The position numbers and the translations under genes were made by a program. DNA of 64,000 nucleotides from Burkholderiales bacterium (GTDB lineage: Bacteria > Pseudomonadota > Gammaproteobacteria > Burkholderiales > Burkholderiaceae_C), in assembly GCA_016213205.1 (NCBI GenBank), contig JACRAZ010000005.1:1-64000 (forward strand), in the 5' to 3' direction. Within the stretch, counting starts at the first letter, position 1. Each line of letters opens with the position of its first letter. The notes beneath the pieces were generated by a model. The model was not told the DNA's origin. It was given only the letters and a program-made list of their open reading frames with translations, and searched no databases. Positions 26,878-35,306 of this stretch are shown here, piece after piece.

Positions 26878-27642
26878 ATGGCCCGCCTGTTCGACAAACG
26901 GCTGCTGCCGCTGCTGGGCCCGCTGCTGCTGCTGGCGCTGTGGCAGCTGATGATCTCGGCCCAGTGGGTGAAGGCGGTGCTGCTGCCGCCGCCGGGCGAC
27001 ACGCTGGTGCACCTGGCGCAGGTGTTCGCCAATGGCGCGATCTTCCCGGACCTGTGGGCCACGGTGTACCGCACGCTGTGCTCCTTCGGCATCGCGGTGG
27101 CCATCGGCGTGCCGCTGGGCGTGATGCTGGGCAGCGCGGAAGGCGCCTACCGCTCGGTGGAGTTCCTGATCGACTTCTTCCGCTCCACGCCCAGCTCGGC
27201 GCTGATCCCGCTGTTCCTGCTGATCTTCGGCATCACCGACGTCAACAAGATCGCGATCGCCAGCTTCGGTGCCGCGTTGATCGTGCTGTTCAACAGCGCC
27301 TACGGCGTGATGAACGCGAAGAAGACGCGGGTGATGGCCGCGCAGATCATGGGCGTCTCGAAGTGGCACGTGTTCAAGGACGTGCTGCTGATGGAGAGCC
27401 TGGCGCAAACCTTCGTCGGCCTGCGCAGCGCGGTGTCGATGGCGCTGGTGATCGTGATCGTGGCCGAGATGTTCATCGGCAGCGAAACCGGCCTGGGCCA
27501 CCGCATCATCGACGCGCAGCAGGTCTTCAACGTGAAGGAGATGTACTGCTCGATCCTCGTCACCGGGGCGCTGGGCTATGTGCTGAACCTCGTGTTCCTG
27601 CTCACCGAGAAGCGCCTGATCCACTGGAGCGGCAAGGCATGA
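26878..27642 (+). CDS. NitT/TauT-type ABC permease
   Basis: A 254-residue SsuC/TauC-like inner-membrane permease with about six transmembrane helices. The EAA loop is in KKTRVMAAQIMGVSKWHVFKDVLL, and SMALVIVIVAEMFIGSETGLGHRI is typical of the family. It starts six bases after the binding-protein stop and overlaps the ATPase by four bases. Confidence 0.9.
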   Translation: MARLFDKRLLPLLGPLLLLALWQLMISAQWVKAVLLPPPGDTLVHLAQVFANGAIFPDLWATVYRTLCSFGIAVAIGVPLGVMLGSAEGAYRSVEFLIDFFRSTPSSALIPLFLLIFGITDVNKIAIASFGAALIVLFNSAYGVMNAKKTRVMAAQIMGVSKWHVFKDVLLMESLAQTFVGLRSAVSMALVIVIVAEMFIGSETGLGHRIIDAQQVFNVKEMYCSILVTGALGYVLNLVFLLTEKRLIHWSGKA

Positions 27643-28466
27643 AGACCGAGCTGATCGATGCGCTGCAAGCGGTGGCCGAACCGGCCACGCTGCTGAACCT
27701 GCCGGCCGCGCCGAAGACCCATGTCACCGTGCGCGGGCTGTGCAAGAGCTTCGCCGGCCAGCCGCTGTACCAGAACTTCAACCTCGACCTGCCGCGCGGC
27801 GAGATCGTCTCGATCTTCGGCCCCAACGGCTGCGGCAAGTCCACGCTGATGAACATGATCGCGGGCCTGGTGCCGCTGGATGCGGGCCAGATCCTGTTCG
27901 ACGGCAAGGACCTGAAGGACACCGCCATCGGCTACGTGTTCCAGAACTACCGCGACGCGCTGTTCCCGTGGATCAATGCCTGGGACAACATCGCCTACCC
28001 GCTCAAGCGCCAGGGCCTGAAGCCCGCGGCGGTGAAGGCGCGTGTCGATGAACTGGTGGCCCTGTTCGAGATCCGCTTCGACCTCAAGCGCTACCCCTAC
28101 GAGCTGTCCGGCGGCCAGATGCAGACGGTGTGCATCATGCGCTCGCTGGCCACGCGGCCCGAGGTGCTGTTCCTCGACGAGCCGTTCTCGGCGCTGGACT
28201 TCGAGATGACGCTGTTCATCCGCGCCAAGCTGCAGGAGGCGCAGCTGGCCACCGGCACCACCATGGTCATCGTCTCGCACGACCTGGAGGATGCGGTGTT
28301 CCTAGCCGACCACATCCTGCTGCTCACGCGCCGGCCCACCCGCATCGCCGAGATCGTGCCGTTCACGCTGCCCCGGCCCCGCTTGCCGGAAGCGGTGGCC
28401 GACCCGGAGTTCGTGCGGGTGAAGGCGCACACGCTGGAAGTGTTCCGCCGCGAGATGAACGCCTGA
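27639..28466 (+). CDS. NitT/TauT-type ABC ATP-binding protein
   Basis: A 275-residue SsuB-like ATPase. Walker A is GPNGCGKST (about 60-68), the Q-loop is in GYVFQNYRDALFPW, the signature is LSGGQMQ, Walker B is EVLFLDEPFSALD, and the H-loop is VSHDLEDAVFLAD. An extra N-terminal segment of about 30 residues precedes the domain. Start ATG at 27639 overlapping the permease stop. Powers the 26878 permease. Confidence 0.92.
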   Translation: MKTELIDALQAVAEPATLLNLPAAPKTHVTVRGLCKSFAGQPLYQNFNLDLPRGEIVSIFGPNGCGKSTLMNMIAGLVPLDAGQILFDGKDLKDTAIGYVFQNYRDALFPWINAWDNIAYPLKRQGLKPAAVKARVDELVALFEIRFDLKRYPYELSGGQMQTVCIMRSLATRPEVLFLDEPFSALDFEMTLFIRAKLQEAQLATGTTMVIVSHDLEDAVFLADHILLLTRRPTRIAEIVPFTLPRPRLPEAVADPEFVRVKAHTLEVFRREMNA

Positions 28467-28494
28467 ACGATTGGCAGAACGAAGGCCTGACGCC

Positions 28495-30042
28495 ATGACC
28501 GCGCTGACCCTGGAGACCTTCAACCTCACCAAGCGCTTTGGCGCCTTCACGGCGCTCGAGGGGGTCTCGCTCACCGTACGCCCGGGCACCGTGCACGCGC
28601 TGCTGGGCGAAAACGGCGCGGGCAAGAGCACGCTGGTCAAGTGCATCGTCGGCTACCACCGGCCGGACGACGGCGCGGTGATGGTGGATGCGCGCGAGCA
28701 CGACATCCACTCGCCCACCGTGGCCCGGGCCCTGGGCATCGGCATGGTGTACCAGCACTTCACCGTGGTGCCGGGCATGACGGTGGCCGAGAACCTGCTG
28801 CTCGCGCGCGGCGCGATCCCGGCGGTGATCGACTGGCCTGCGGCACGCGCGGAGCTCGAGGCGTTCCTCGAGACCGCGCCGTTCCGGCTGGACCTGGACG
28901 CCACGCCGCTGGACCTGTCGGCCGGCGAGAAGCAGAAGCTCGAGATCCTGAAGCAGCTGTTCCTCAAGCCCCGGCTGCTGATCCTGGACGAGCCCACCTC
29001 GGTGCTCACGCCGCAGGAGGCCGACGAAGTGCTGGGTGCGCTGCGCGAGCGCGCCCACGCGGGCAACTGCTCGGTGGTGCTGATCACTCACAAGTTCCGC
29101 GAGGTCACCGAACATGCCGACGACGTGAGCGTGCTGCGCCGCGGCAAGCTCGTGAGCAGCGGCGCGGTGGCACTGACCACGCCGCAGCAGCTGGCGCAGG
29201 CCATGGTGGGCGAGGGCCGCAGCACCACCGTGGCCTTGACCCGCGAGTTCCGCGAGGCCGGCCCGGTGTGCCTGAGCATCCAGGGCCTGCGGGTGCGTGG
29301 CGACCGGGGCGAGCTGGCGGTGCAGGACCTGGTGCTGGCGGTGCGGGCTGGCGAGATCGTCGGCGTCGCCGGTGTCTCGGGCAATGGCCAGCGCGAGCTG
29401 ATGCAGTCGCTCACCGGCCAGCGCCCGCGCGAGGCCGGGCAGGTGCGGGTGGCCGGGCGGGAGTTCCACGCCACCCGGCGCGAGAACCGCGTGCTCAAGG
29501 TGCGCAGCCTGCCCGAGGAGCCGCTGCACAACGCCTGTGTCGGCGAGCTGAGCGTCGCGCACAACATGGGCCTGCGCCAGTTCGACGAGGCACCGTTCTC
29601 GGGCCTGCCCTGGCTTGGCGGCTGGGTGCGCTGGGGCGCGCTGCGACGCCGCGCGCGCGAGTGGATCACCGAGTACGGCGTCAAGACGCAGGGCGAGCGG
29701 GCGCCGATCCGCACGCTCTCGGGCGGCAACGTGCAACGCGCGGTGCTGGCCCGTGAACTGAGCGGCCATGCCGAGCTGCTGCTGGTCAGCAACCCGGTGT
29801 TCGGGCTCGATTTCGCCGCGGTGGCCGAAATCCACGGCCGCCTGATGGCCGCGCGCAACCGAGGTGCCGCGGTGCTGCTCGTGAGCGAAGACCTGGACGA
29901 GCTGCTCGCGCTGGCCGACCGCATCGTCGTGATGAGCGAAGGCCGCATCGTGCACGACGTGGCCGCCGGCGCGGCCGACCGGCACGAGCTCGGTGCCTTC
30001 ATGGGTGGCAAGGCGCATGGCGCGCAGCGGGTGGCCGCATGA
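28495..30042 (+). CDS. BMP-system ABC transporter double ATP-binding protein
   Basis: A 515-residue protein with two ABC ATPase domains, like YufO/RbsA. The first has Walker [23 protein letters not shown] and Walker [13 protein letters not shown]. The second has a degenerate [10 protein letters not shown] loop, a [14 protein letters not shown] signature and NPVFGLDF in place of a normal Walker B, the usual asymmetry of the family. It serves the BMP permeases at 22111-24140 although five genes lie between, which argues that the whole block is one functional operon. The ATG at 28495 follows an AAGG motif; an upstream TTG at 28471 is less likely. Confidence 0.88.
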   Translation: MTALTLETFNLTKRFGAFTALEGVSLTVRPGTVHALLGENGAGKSTLVKCIVGYHRPDDGAVMVDAREHDIHSPTVARALGIGMVYQHFTVVPGMTVAENLLLARGAIPAVIDWPAARAELEAFLETAPFRLDLDATPLDLSAGEKQKLEILKQLFLKPRLLILDEPTSVLTPQEADEVLGALRERAHAGNCSVVLITHKFREVTEHADDVSVLRRGKLVSSGAVALTTPQQLAQAMVGEGRSTTVALTREFREAGPVCLSIQGLRVRGDRGELAVQDLVLAVRAGEIVGVAGVSGNGQRELMQSLTGQRPREAGQVRVAGREFHATRRENRVLKVRSLPEEPLHNACVGELSVAHNMGLRQFDEAPFSGLPWLGGWVRWGALRRRAREWITEYGVKTQGERAPIRTLSGGNVQRAVLARELSGHAELLLVSNPVFGLDFAAVAEIHGRLMAARNRGAAVLLVSEDLDELLALADRIVVMSEGRIVHDVAAGAADRHELGAFMGGKAHGAQRVAA

Positions 30043-30707
30043 GGCTCATCGACGCTGCACGCCCGTTCCCGTTCGGGCTGGACCTGGCCCACGCCGCGCT
30101 GGTGATCATCGACATGCAGCGTGATTTCGTCGAACCCGGCGGGTTCGGGGCCTCGCTGGGCAACGATGTCACGCGGCTGCAGGCCATCATCCCCACCGTG
30201 CGCGGCGTGCTCGAGGCCTGGCGCGCGGCCGGTGGCTGGGTGGTGCACACCCGCGAAGGGCACCGGCCGGACCTGTCCGACTGCCCGAGCGCCAAGCGGG
30301 AACGCGGCCAGCCCATGCTGCGCATTGGTGACCTGGGGCCGATGGGCCGCGTGCTGGTGATCGGCGAACCCGGCCACGCCATCGTGCCCGCGCTGGCCCC
30401 GGTCGCCGGCGAGCTGGTGATCGACAAGCCGGGCAAAGGCGCCTTCTACGCAACCCCGCTGCAACAGGCCTTGCAGCAGCGCGGCATCACCCAACTCGTG
30501 TTCATGGGCGTGACCACCGAGGTCTGCGTGCAGACCACGATGCGCGAGGCCAACGACCGCGGCTACGAGTGCCTGCTCGTCGAGGACGGCACCGAGAGCT
30601 ACTTCCCCGAATTCAAGGCCGCCACGCTGGCGATGATCACCGCGCAAGGCGGCATCGTCGGCTGGACGGCCCCTTCTGCCGCGCTGATCGCGGCATTGCC
30701 TGCATGA
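30039..30707 (+). CDS. Second isochorismatase-like amidohydrolase (possible triuret hydrolase)
   Basis: A 222-residue cysteine hydrolase with triad D25 (VIIDMQRDF), K130 (IDKPGKGAF) and C163 ([21 protein letters not shown]). It is clearly paralogous to the BiuH-type gene at 25182 but diverges in the substrate-facing parts: [14 protein letters not shown] replaces the [13 protein letters not shown] stretch and YFPEF replaces DRGNH. Known relatives hydrolyse triuret, biuret, ureidoacrylate or N-carbamoyl compounds. Its place directly before the allophanate hydrolase (four-base overlap) suggests it supplies biuret or allophanate. The exact substrate is undetermined. Confidence 0.78.
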   Translation: MRLIDAARPFPFGLDLAHAALVIIDMQRDFVEPGGFGASLGNDVTRLQAIIPTVRGVLEAWRAAGGWVVHTREGHRPDLSDCPSAKRERGQPMLRIGDLGPMGRVLVIGEPGHAIVPALAPVAGELVIDKPGKGAFYATPLQQALQQRGITQLVFMGVTTEVCVQTTMREANDRGYECLLVEDGTESYFPEFKAATLAMITAQGGIVGWTAPSAALIAALPA

Positions 30708-32518
30708 CCGCCACCCCCCATCCGATCACCCTGGCCGATTGGCGTGCCGCGTATACCGCCGGGGCCAGCCCCCGCAGCCTGCTGGCCCCGCTGCTGGCGC
30801 AGCGCCAGCCCGACGACCCGGCCTGGATCCACCGCTGCGACGAGGCCTTCATCACCCGGCAGCTGCAGCACCTGGAAGCACAAGGCCCCGGCAGCCTGCC
30901 GCTGTACGGCGTGCCGTTTGCGGTGAAGGACAACATCGACGTCGAGGGCCTGCCCACCACCGCGGCCTGCCCGAGCTTCGGCCACCGGGCCACGCGCAGC
31001 GCCACCGTGGTGCAGCGCCTGATGGCCGCCGGCGCGGTGCTGGTGGGCAAGACCAACCTCGACCAGTTCGCCACCGGCCTGGTGGGCACGCGGTCGCCGT
31101 ATGGCGAGGTGCCCAACACCTTCGACGCCCACTATGTGAGCGGCGGCTCCAGTTCGGGCTCGGCCTCGGTGGTGGCGCGCGGGCTGGTGGCCTTTGCGCT
31201 GGGCACCGACACTGCGGGCTCGGGCCGTGTGCCCGCCGGCTTCAACAACCTGGTGGGCCTGAAGCCCACGCCGGGCCGGGTGCCGATGGCCGGCGTGCTG
31301 CCGGCCTGCCGCACGCTGGACGTGGTGTCGGTGTTCGCGCTCACGGTGGCGGATGCGGCGCAGGTGATGGCCCTGATCGAGGGGGCCGACGACGAGCCCG
31401 CGTTCCAGCAGGCAGCGCCGCGACCGGCCTGGTTCGGCCGTGGTGACCTCGCGGTGCCCGGGACCTTGCGCATCGGCGTGCCGGACCACCCGGGCTGTGA
31501 CACCACGCTGGGCTACGACCGGGCCTTCGGCGACGCGATCGAACAGTGCCGCGCCTGGGGCGTCGAGCCGCGGCCGGTGGACATGCGGCCGCTGTTCGAG
31601 GTGGCGCGCCTGCTGTACGAGGGGCCCTGGGTTGCCGAGCGTTACGCGGTGGTGCAAGCGCTGATCGAGCGCCAGCCCGAGGCGCTGGACCCGGTGGTGC
31701 GGCGTGTCATCCAGGGCGCCACCGGCTTCGATGCCGTGGCCGCGTTCAAGGCGCGTTATGCACTGGAGACACTGCGCCACCAGATCGCCCCGCTGTGGCA
31801 GAACATCGACCTGCTGATGGTGCCCACCGCCATCACCTGCCCCACGCGCAGCGCGGTGGCCGCGGAGCCGGTGCTGCGCAACTCCGAGCTGGGGCGCTAC
31901 ACCAACTTCGTGAACCTGCTGGGCCTGTCCGCGCTGGCCGTGCCCAGCGGCTTCGCGTCCGGCGGGCTGCCCTTCGGCGTGACCTTCATCGCGCCGGGTG
32001 GCTGCGATGCCGCGCTGGTGGCACTGGGCCAGCGCTGGGAGGCCGCACGGGCCTTGCCGCTGGGCCGCCGGCTGCGGCAGGCCGCGGATGCCGATCGCGC
32101 GCTGCAGGCGCTGCCCGCCGCGCAGCCGACGATCGAGATCGCGGTGGTCGGCGCCCACCTCGAAGGCCTGCCGCTGCATGGCCAGCTGCTCGAGCGCGGC
32201 TGCCGGCTGGTGGAGCGCACGCAGACGGCGCCGCACTACCGGCTGTTCGCGCTGCCCGGCACCACGCCGCCCAAGCCCGGCCTGGCACGCGCCGGGGCGG
32301 GCGAGGTGGGCGGCCCGATCGCGCTGGAGGTGTACGAGATGCCGCAGTCGGCGGTGGGCAGTTTCCTGGCGCTGATCCCGCCCCCGCTGGGCCTGGGCTC
32401 GGTGGAGCTGGACGACGGCCGCTGGGTCAAGGGCTTCCTGTGCGAGGGCGCTGCGCTGCGGGGCGCCGAGGACATCACCGCCTGGGGCGGCTGGCGTGCC
32501 TGGCTGGCCGGGCGATGA
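30704..32518 (+). CDS. atzF: Allophanate hydrolase (AtzF type)
   Basis: A 604-residue two-domain enzyme matching AtzF (about 605 residues). The amidase-signature domain (residues about 1-455) has the Ser-cisSer-Lys triad K75 (FAVKDNID), S149 ([10 protein letters not shown]) and S173 ([11 protein letters not shown]), with spacings 74 and 24 as in AtzF. The C-terminal domain (about 470-604, [23 protein letters not shown], GALxx-like [19 protein letters not shown]) is the allophanate-hydrolase-specific domain. Reaction: allophanate to two ammonia and two CO2, the terminal nitrogen-releasing step. Overlaps both neighbours by four bases. Confidence 0.9.
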   Translation: MTATPHPITLADWRAAYTAGASPRSLLAPLLAQRQPDDPAWIHRCDEAFITRQLQHLEAQGPGSLPLYGVPFAVKDNIDVEGLPTTAACPSFGHRATRSATVVQRLMAAGAVLVGKTNLDQFATGLVGTRSPYGEVPNTFDAHYVSGGSSSGSASVVARGLVAFALGTDTAGSGRVPAGFNNLVGLKPTPGRVPMAGVLPACRTLDVVSVFALTVADAAQVMALIEGADDEPAFQQAAPRPAWFGRGDLAVPGTLRIGVPDHPGCDTTLGYDRAFGDAIEQCRAWGVEPRPVDMRPLFEVARLLYEGPWVAERYAVVQALIERQPEALDPVVRRVIQGATGFDAVAAFKARYALETLRHQIAPLWQNIDLLMVPTAITCPTRSAVAAEPVLRNSELGRYTNFVNLLGLSALAVPSGFASGGLPFGVTFIAPGGCDAALVALGQRWEAARALPLGRRLRQAADADRALQALPAAQPTIEIAVVGAHLEGLPLHGQLLERGCRLVERTQTAPHYRLFALPGTTPPKPGLARAGAGEVGGPIALEVYEMPQSAVGSFLALIPPPLGLGSVELDDGRWVKGFLCEGAALRGAEDITAWGGWRAWLAGR

Positions 32519-32907
32519 GGTCCGACGAACTCGACCGCCCCGAGGTGGTGGCGACCCTCACCGCGCTGTTCCACGACTACGAGCGGGCGCTGATGGCCAA
32601 CGACCGCGCCGCGCTCGACGCCTACTTCTGGGACGACGCGCGCACCACCCGCTATGGCATTGCCGACCGGCAATGGGGCGCCGAGGCCTTGCGCGCCTTC
32701 CGTGCCAGCGTGCCGGCGCCCGGCTTCACCCGCACGCTGCACCACCTGCGCATCAGCACCTTCGGCGAGGACGTGGCGGTGGCCCAGGTGGAGTTCGAGC
32801 GCAGCGACACCCCGCTGCGCGGCTTCCAGAGCCAGACCTGGGTGCGATTCGACGCCGGCTGGAAGATCGTGGCCGCCCACGTCAGCATGATCCCGTTCAA
32901 GGGCTGA
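32515..32907 (+). CDS. AtzH-like DUF3225 (NTF2-fold) protein
   Basis: A 130-residue NTF2-like protein of the DUF3225/AtzH group: VVATLTALFHDYERALMANDRAALDAYFWDDARTTRYGIAD, then a WVRFDAGWKIVAAHVSMIP terminus typical of the fold. AtzH-like genes accompany atzE/atzF in s-triazine catabolism and have been proposed to act on unstable carboxylated urea intermediates, for example as a decarboxylase; this is family knowledge and was not tested here. The ATG overlaps the atzF stop by four bases, so stoichiometric expression with AtzF is likely. Confidence 0.78.
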   Translation: MRSDELDRPEVVATLTALFHDYERALMANDRAALDAYFWDDARTTRYGIADRQWGAEALRAFRASVPAPGFTRTLHHLRISTFGEDVAVAQVEFERSDTPLRGFQSQTWVRFDAGWKIVAAHVSMIPFKG

Positions 32908-33650
32908 TGCGAAGCCCGCTGCGTATCATCGAAGCCGCCATGCCGCCTTCCCGCGTCGCTGTCACGCCCCTGCTGCCCGTGCAGCCCGAACCCGCCACGC
33001 TGGCCGACCAGGCCTATGCGCGCATCAAGCAGATGATCTTCGACTTCGCGCTGATGCCGGGCGACCGTTGCAGCGAGAGCGAGCTCGCGCTGCGCCTGGA
33101 GGTCAGCCGCACGCCGCTGCGCCAGGCCCTGCAGCGCCTGGAGCGCGAAGGCTTCCTGCAGGTGATGCCCAAGGTGGGCTGGCAGGTGGCGCCGCTGGAC
33201 TTCGACACCTTCGACGAGCTGTACGACCTGCGTGTGCTGATCGAATGCCATGCCGCGCACCACCTGGCCGAGGCCGAGCTGCGGCCCGCGCTCAACGCGC
33301 TGGCCGAGCTGTGGCTGGTGCCCGCGGCCGAGCGCCTGACCGACGGCGCCGAGGTCGGCCGCCTGGACGAGCAGTTCCATGCCCAGCTGGTGCAGGGCAG
33401 TGGCAACCGCGAGATGGCGCGCGTGCACCGCGAGATCACCGAACGCATCCGCATCATCCGCCGTCTCGACTTCACCAAGTCCGCGCGTGTCGAGGCCACG
33501 TACGAGGAGCATGCGCGCATCCTGCGGGCCATCACGCGCCGCCGCGGCGACGAAGCGCAACGACTGTTGCGCGCCCATATCCAGCAAAGCAAGCTCGAAG
33601 TTCGCCACATCACGCTGGACATGCTGTACCGTGCACGTCGTCAGGCATGA
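32907..33650 (+). CDS. GntR family regulator, FCD subfamily
   Basis: A 247-residue regulator, last gene of the nitrogen operon. The winged HTH covers about residues 35-100 (YARIKQMIFDFALMPGDRCSESELALRLEVSRTPLRQALQRLEREGFL). The FCD ligand domain covers about 105-235, with candidate metal/ligand residues in RLDEQFHAQLV, YEEHARILRAI and LLRAHI. Start at the ATG sharing one base with the previous stop and preceded by AAGGG; an in-frame ATG at 32940 is an alternative. It probably senses a pathway intermediate and binds the CTTGTATACCAG site at 20863-20874. Confidence 0.87.
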   Translation: MRSPLRIIEAAMPPSRVAVTPLLPVQPEPATLADQAYARIKQMIFDFALMPGDRCSESELALRLEVSRTPLRQALQRLEREGFLQVMPKVGWQVAPLDFDTFDELYDLRVLIECHAAHHLAEAELRPALNALAELWLVPAAERLTDGAEVGRLDEQFHAQLVQGSGNREMARVHREITERIRIIRRLDFTKSARVEATYEEHARILRAITRRRGDEAQRLLRAHIQQSKLEVRHITLDMLYRARRQA

Positions 33651-33667
33651 CGTGAAGGGGCCGGATC

Positions 33668-34663
33668 TTGCTGGGTGCGTCGTGGAGGGCTGTGGTGGGC
33701 GCTGGCCTGGTGCTGGGCGCCGGGGTGCTGGCGTCGTCACGGGTGTCGGCACAGGCTGCCACGCCCACGCCCGCGGAGCCCGCGCCCCCGGCCGTCGAGC
33801 CCGCGCCGGTCGAGGAAGTCGTGGAGTCCGCGCGCCGCTCGGTGCGTTCCACCGCCGAGTGGCTGGCGCGCGGGGTCGACAGCTGGTTCGGCAACAAGCC
33901 CTTCGAGGCCGGCGGCAAGGTCACCGACGGCCGGCTGAGCCTGGGCCTGCTCAAGCGGCAGCATGAATCGGTGGATGCGGGCCTGCGCTTCGCGGCCCGC
34001 TTCCGGCTGCCCAACATCGAGGAGCACACCTACCTGTTCCTCGGGCGCGACGACCCACGGGAGGTCATCACCGACAAGCCCGACAGCTTCTCGCGCCAGC
34101 AGCGGCTGCTGCGCGAGAACGCCGGTGATCGCAGCTTCCTGGGTGGCGTGGGGCTGCGCTGGGCCGATTCGGTGGATTTCCGCATCGGCTTCCGCGGTGG
34201 GTTGAAACCCTATGCGCAGGCCCGTTACCGCCGGCCCTGGCAGCTGAGCGCGGCCGATCTCGTGGACTTCCGCGAAACGGTGTTCTGGTCGGTCGACGAC
34301 CACCTGGGCTCGACGACCGCGTTGTCCTTCGAGCACGCGTTCTCGTCCACGCTGGCCGCCCGCTGGCTCAATGCGGCCACGATCACCCAGCGCGTGCGCA
34401 AGTTCGAGTGGTCCACCAGCCTGGGGCTGTACCAGTCGTACAGCCATCAGCGCCTGCTGTCGCTGGAGGCGCTGGCGGGCGGGCTGCAGGATTCGGGTGT
34501 CGACGTGTCCGACTACGGGGTGCAGGTCAAGTGGCAGCAACCGCTGCACAAGGATTGGCTGCTGGGCGAGCTGATCATCGGCCACTTCTGGCCGCGGCCG
34601 GAGGCCCAGCGCCCGCGTGAGCGGGCCTGGGCCCTGGGCGGCATCCTGACGATGCGGTTCTGA
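33668..34663 (+). CDS. Outer-membrane barrel-like protein
   Basis: A protein of about 331 residues with an N-terminal signal-like segment (WRAVVGAGLVLGAGVLASSRVSA) and a Pro/Glu-rich linker (about 30-55). The remainder has alternating polar/hydrophobic strands ending in Phe (GGILTMRF), as in outer-membrane beta-barrels. No known family is recognised. The first codon is TTG at 33668 after GAAGGGG; a GTG at 33691 is an alternative. It starts 17 bases after the GntR gene and could be part of the same transcript, perhaps as a substrate channel, but many strands are short and this is uncertain. Confidence 0.65.
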   Translation: MLGASWRAVVGAGLVLGAGVLASSRVSAQAATPTPAEPAPPAVEPAPVEEVVESARRSVRSTAEWLARGVDSWFGNKPFEAGGKVTDGRLSLGLLKRQHESVDAGLRFAARFRLPNIEEHTYLFLGRDDPREVITDKPDSFSRQQRLLRENAGDRSFLGGVGLRWADSVDFRIGFRGGLKPYAQARYRRPWQLSAADLVDFRETVFWSVDDHLGSTTALSFEHAFSSTLAARWLNAATITQRVRKFEWSTSLGLYQSYSHQRLLSLEALAGGLQDSGVDVSDYGVQVKWQQPLHKDWLLGELIIGHFWPRPEAQRPRERAWALGGILTMRF

Positions 34664-34672
34664 GCCCCCCTC

Positions 34673-34702
34673 GGGCCGGGCGGCACCCGGCCTGGCCGGC
34701 CC
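34673..34702. terminator. Hairpin between convergent genes
   Basis: GGGCCGG (34673-34679) can pair with CCGGCCC (34696-34702); inner bases CCGGCC add alternatives. It lies between the convergent ends at 34663 and 34705. There is no U-tract on either strand. Confidence 0.35.
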
Positions 34703-34704
34703 GG

Positions 34705-35154
34705 TCAGTAGGCGCCGGACGCTGCCCCCACACGATCGGCCAGTTCGCGTTCGGGCAGGCTGGTGTAGTCGGCCGCCACCGCACGCAGCAGCGCCCGCTG
34801 CGCACCGTCGCTCAGGTGCGCCTTCACGTGGCCCAGGAAGGGGTTCGAGGCCACCAGCACCAGCCCGGCGCAGCGCCCGGACGCCACCGATTCGTTGATC
34901 AGGGTGGCCAGTTCGCGCGCGAAGCGGTCGTGTTCGCGCTCGGTGGGGGTGAGGTGCGCGTCGAGCGCGGAACTGCCCGTGCCATGGGCCGAAGGGCCGG
35001 GCACGTGGCCGGGGCGGTCATGCGCCAGGGCGCTGCCCTTCTGGCGGCTTTGCGGGTGCACCAGGTCGGCCACGGTGTCGTAGGTGCCGGCTTCGGCGGT
35101 TTCCTCGAGCACACGGGCCTTGGCGGCATTGGCAACGATGAGCCAGTTCTTCAT
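34705..35154 (-). CDS. Host attachment family protein
   Basis: A 149-residue protein of the host-attachment (AtsE-like) family: KNWLIVANAAKARVLEE at the N-terminus, a variable middle rich in His/Gly, and REHDRFARELATLINESVASGRCAGLVLVASNPFLGHVKAHLS at the C-terminus. The family name comes from plant attachment mutants, but the fold is eRF1/ribonuclease-like and the true role is unclear. AAGGAG precedes the ATG at 35154 with good spacing. Monocistronic, convergent with the barrel-like gene. Confidence 0.8.
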   Translation of the reverse strand: MKNWLIVANAAKARVLEETAEAGTYDTVADLVHPQSRQKGSALAHDRPGHVPGPSAHGTGSSALDAHLTPTEREHDRFARELATLINESVASGRCAGLVLVASNPFLGHVKAHLSDGAQRALLRAVAADYTSLPERELADRVGAASGAY

Positions 35155-35306
35155 GTCTGTCTCCTTGCGCCCGCCCGAGCGGCGGGCCTCGCAACGCTGC
35201 ACGCGCCCTGCGGGGCGGGTGCTGGCGAGCCAACATTACTCGCCACTACGGCGCCCGCGTTGAGGGGGCGCAAGCATCGGCGCAATGCGTGCCGGCGGGC
35301 CCGGCG

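Noticed and set aside
20974..33650. A cyanuric acid (s-triazine) degradation cluster
   Set aside because: AtzF, BiuH and a DUF3225 protein are present, but no cyanuric acid hydrolase (AtzD/TrzD) or AtzE/AtzG pair is found in the window.
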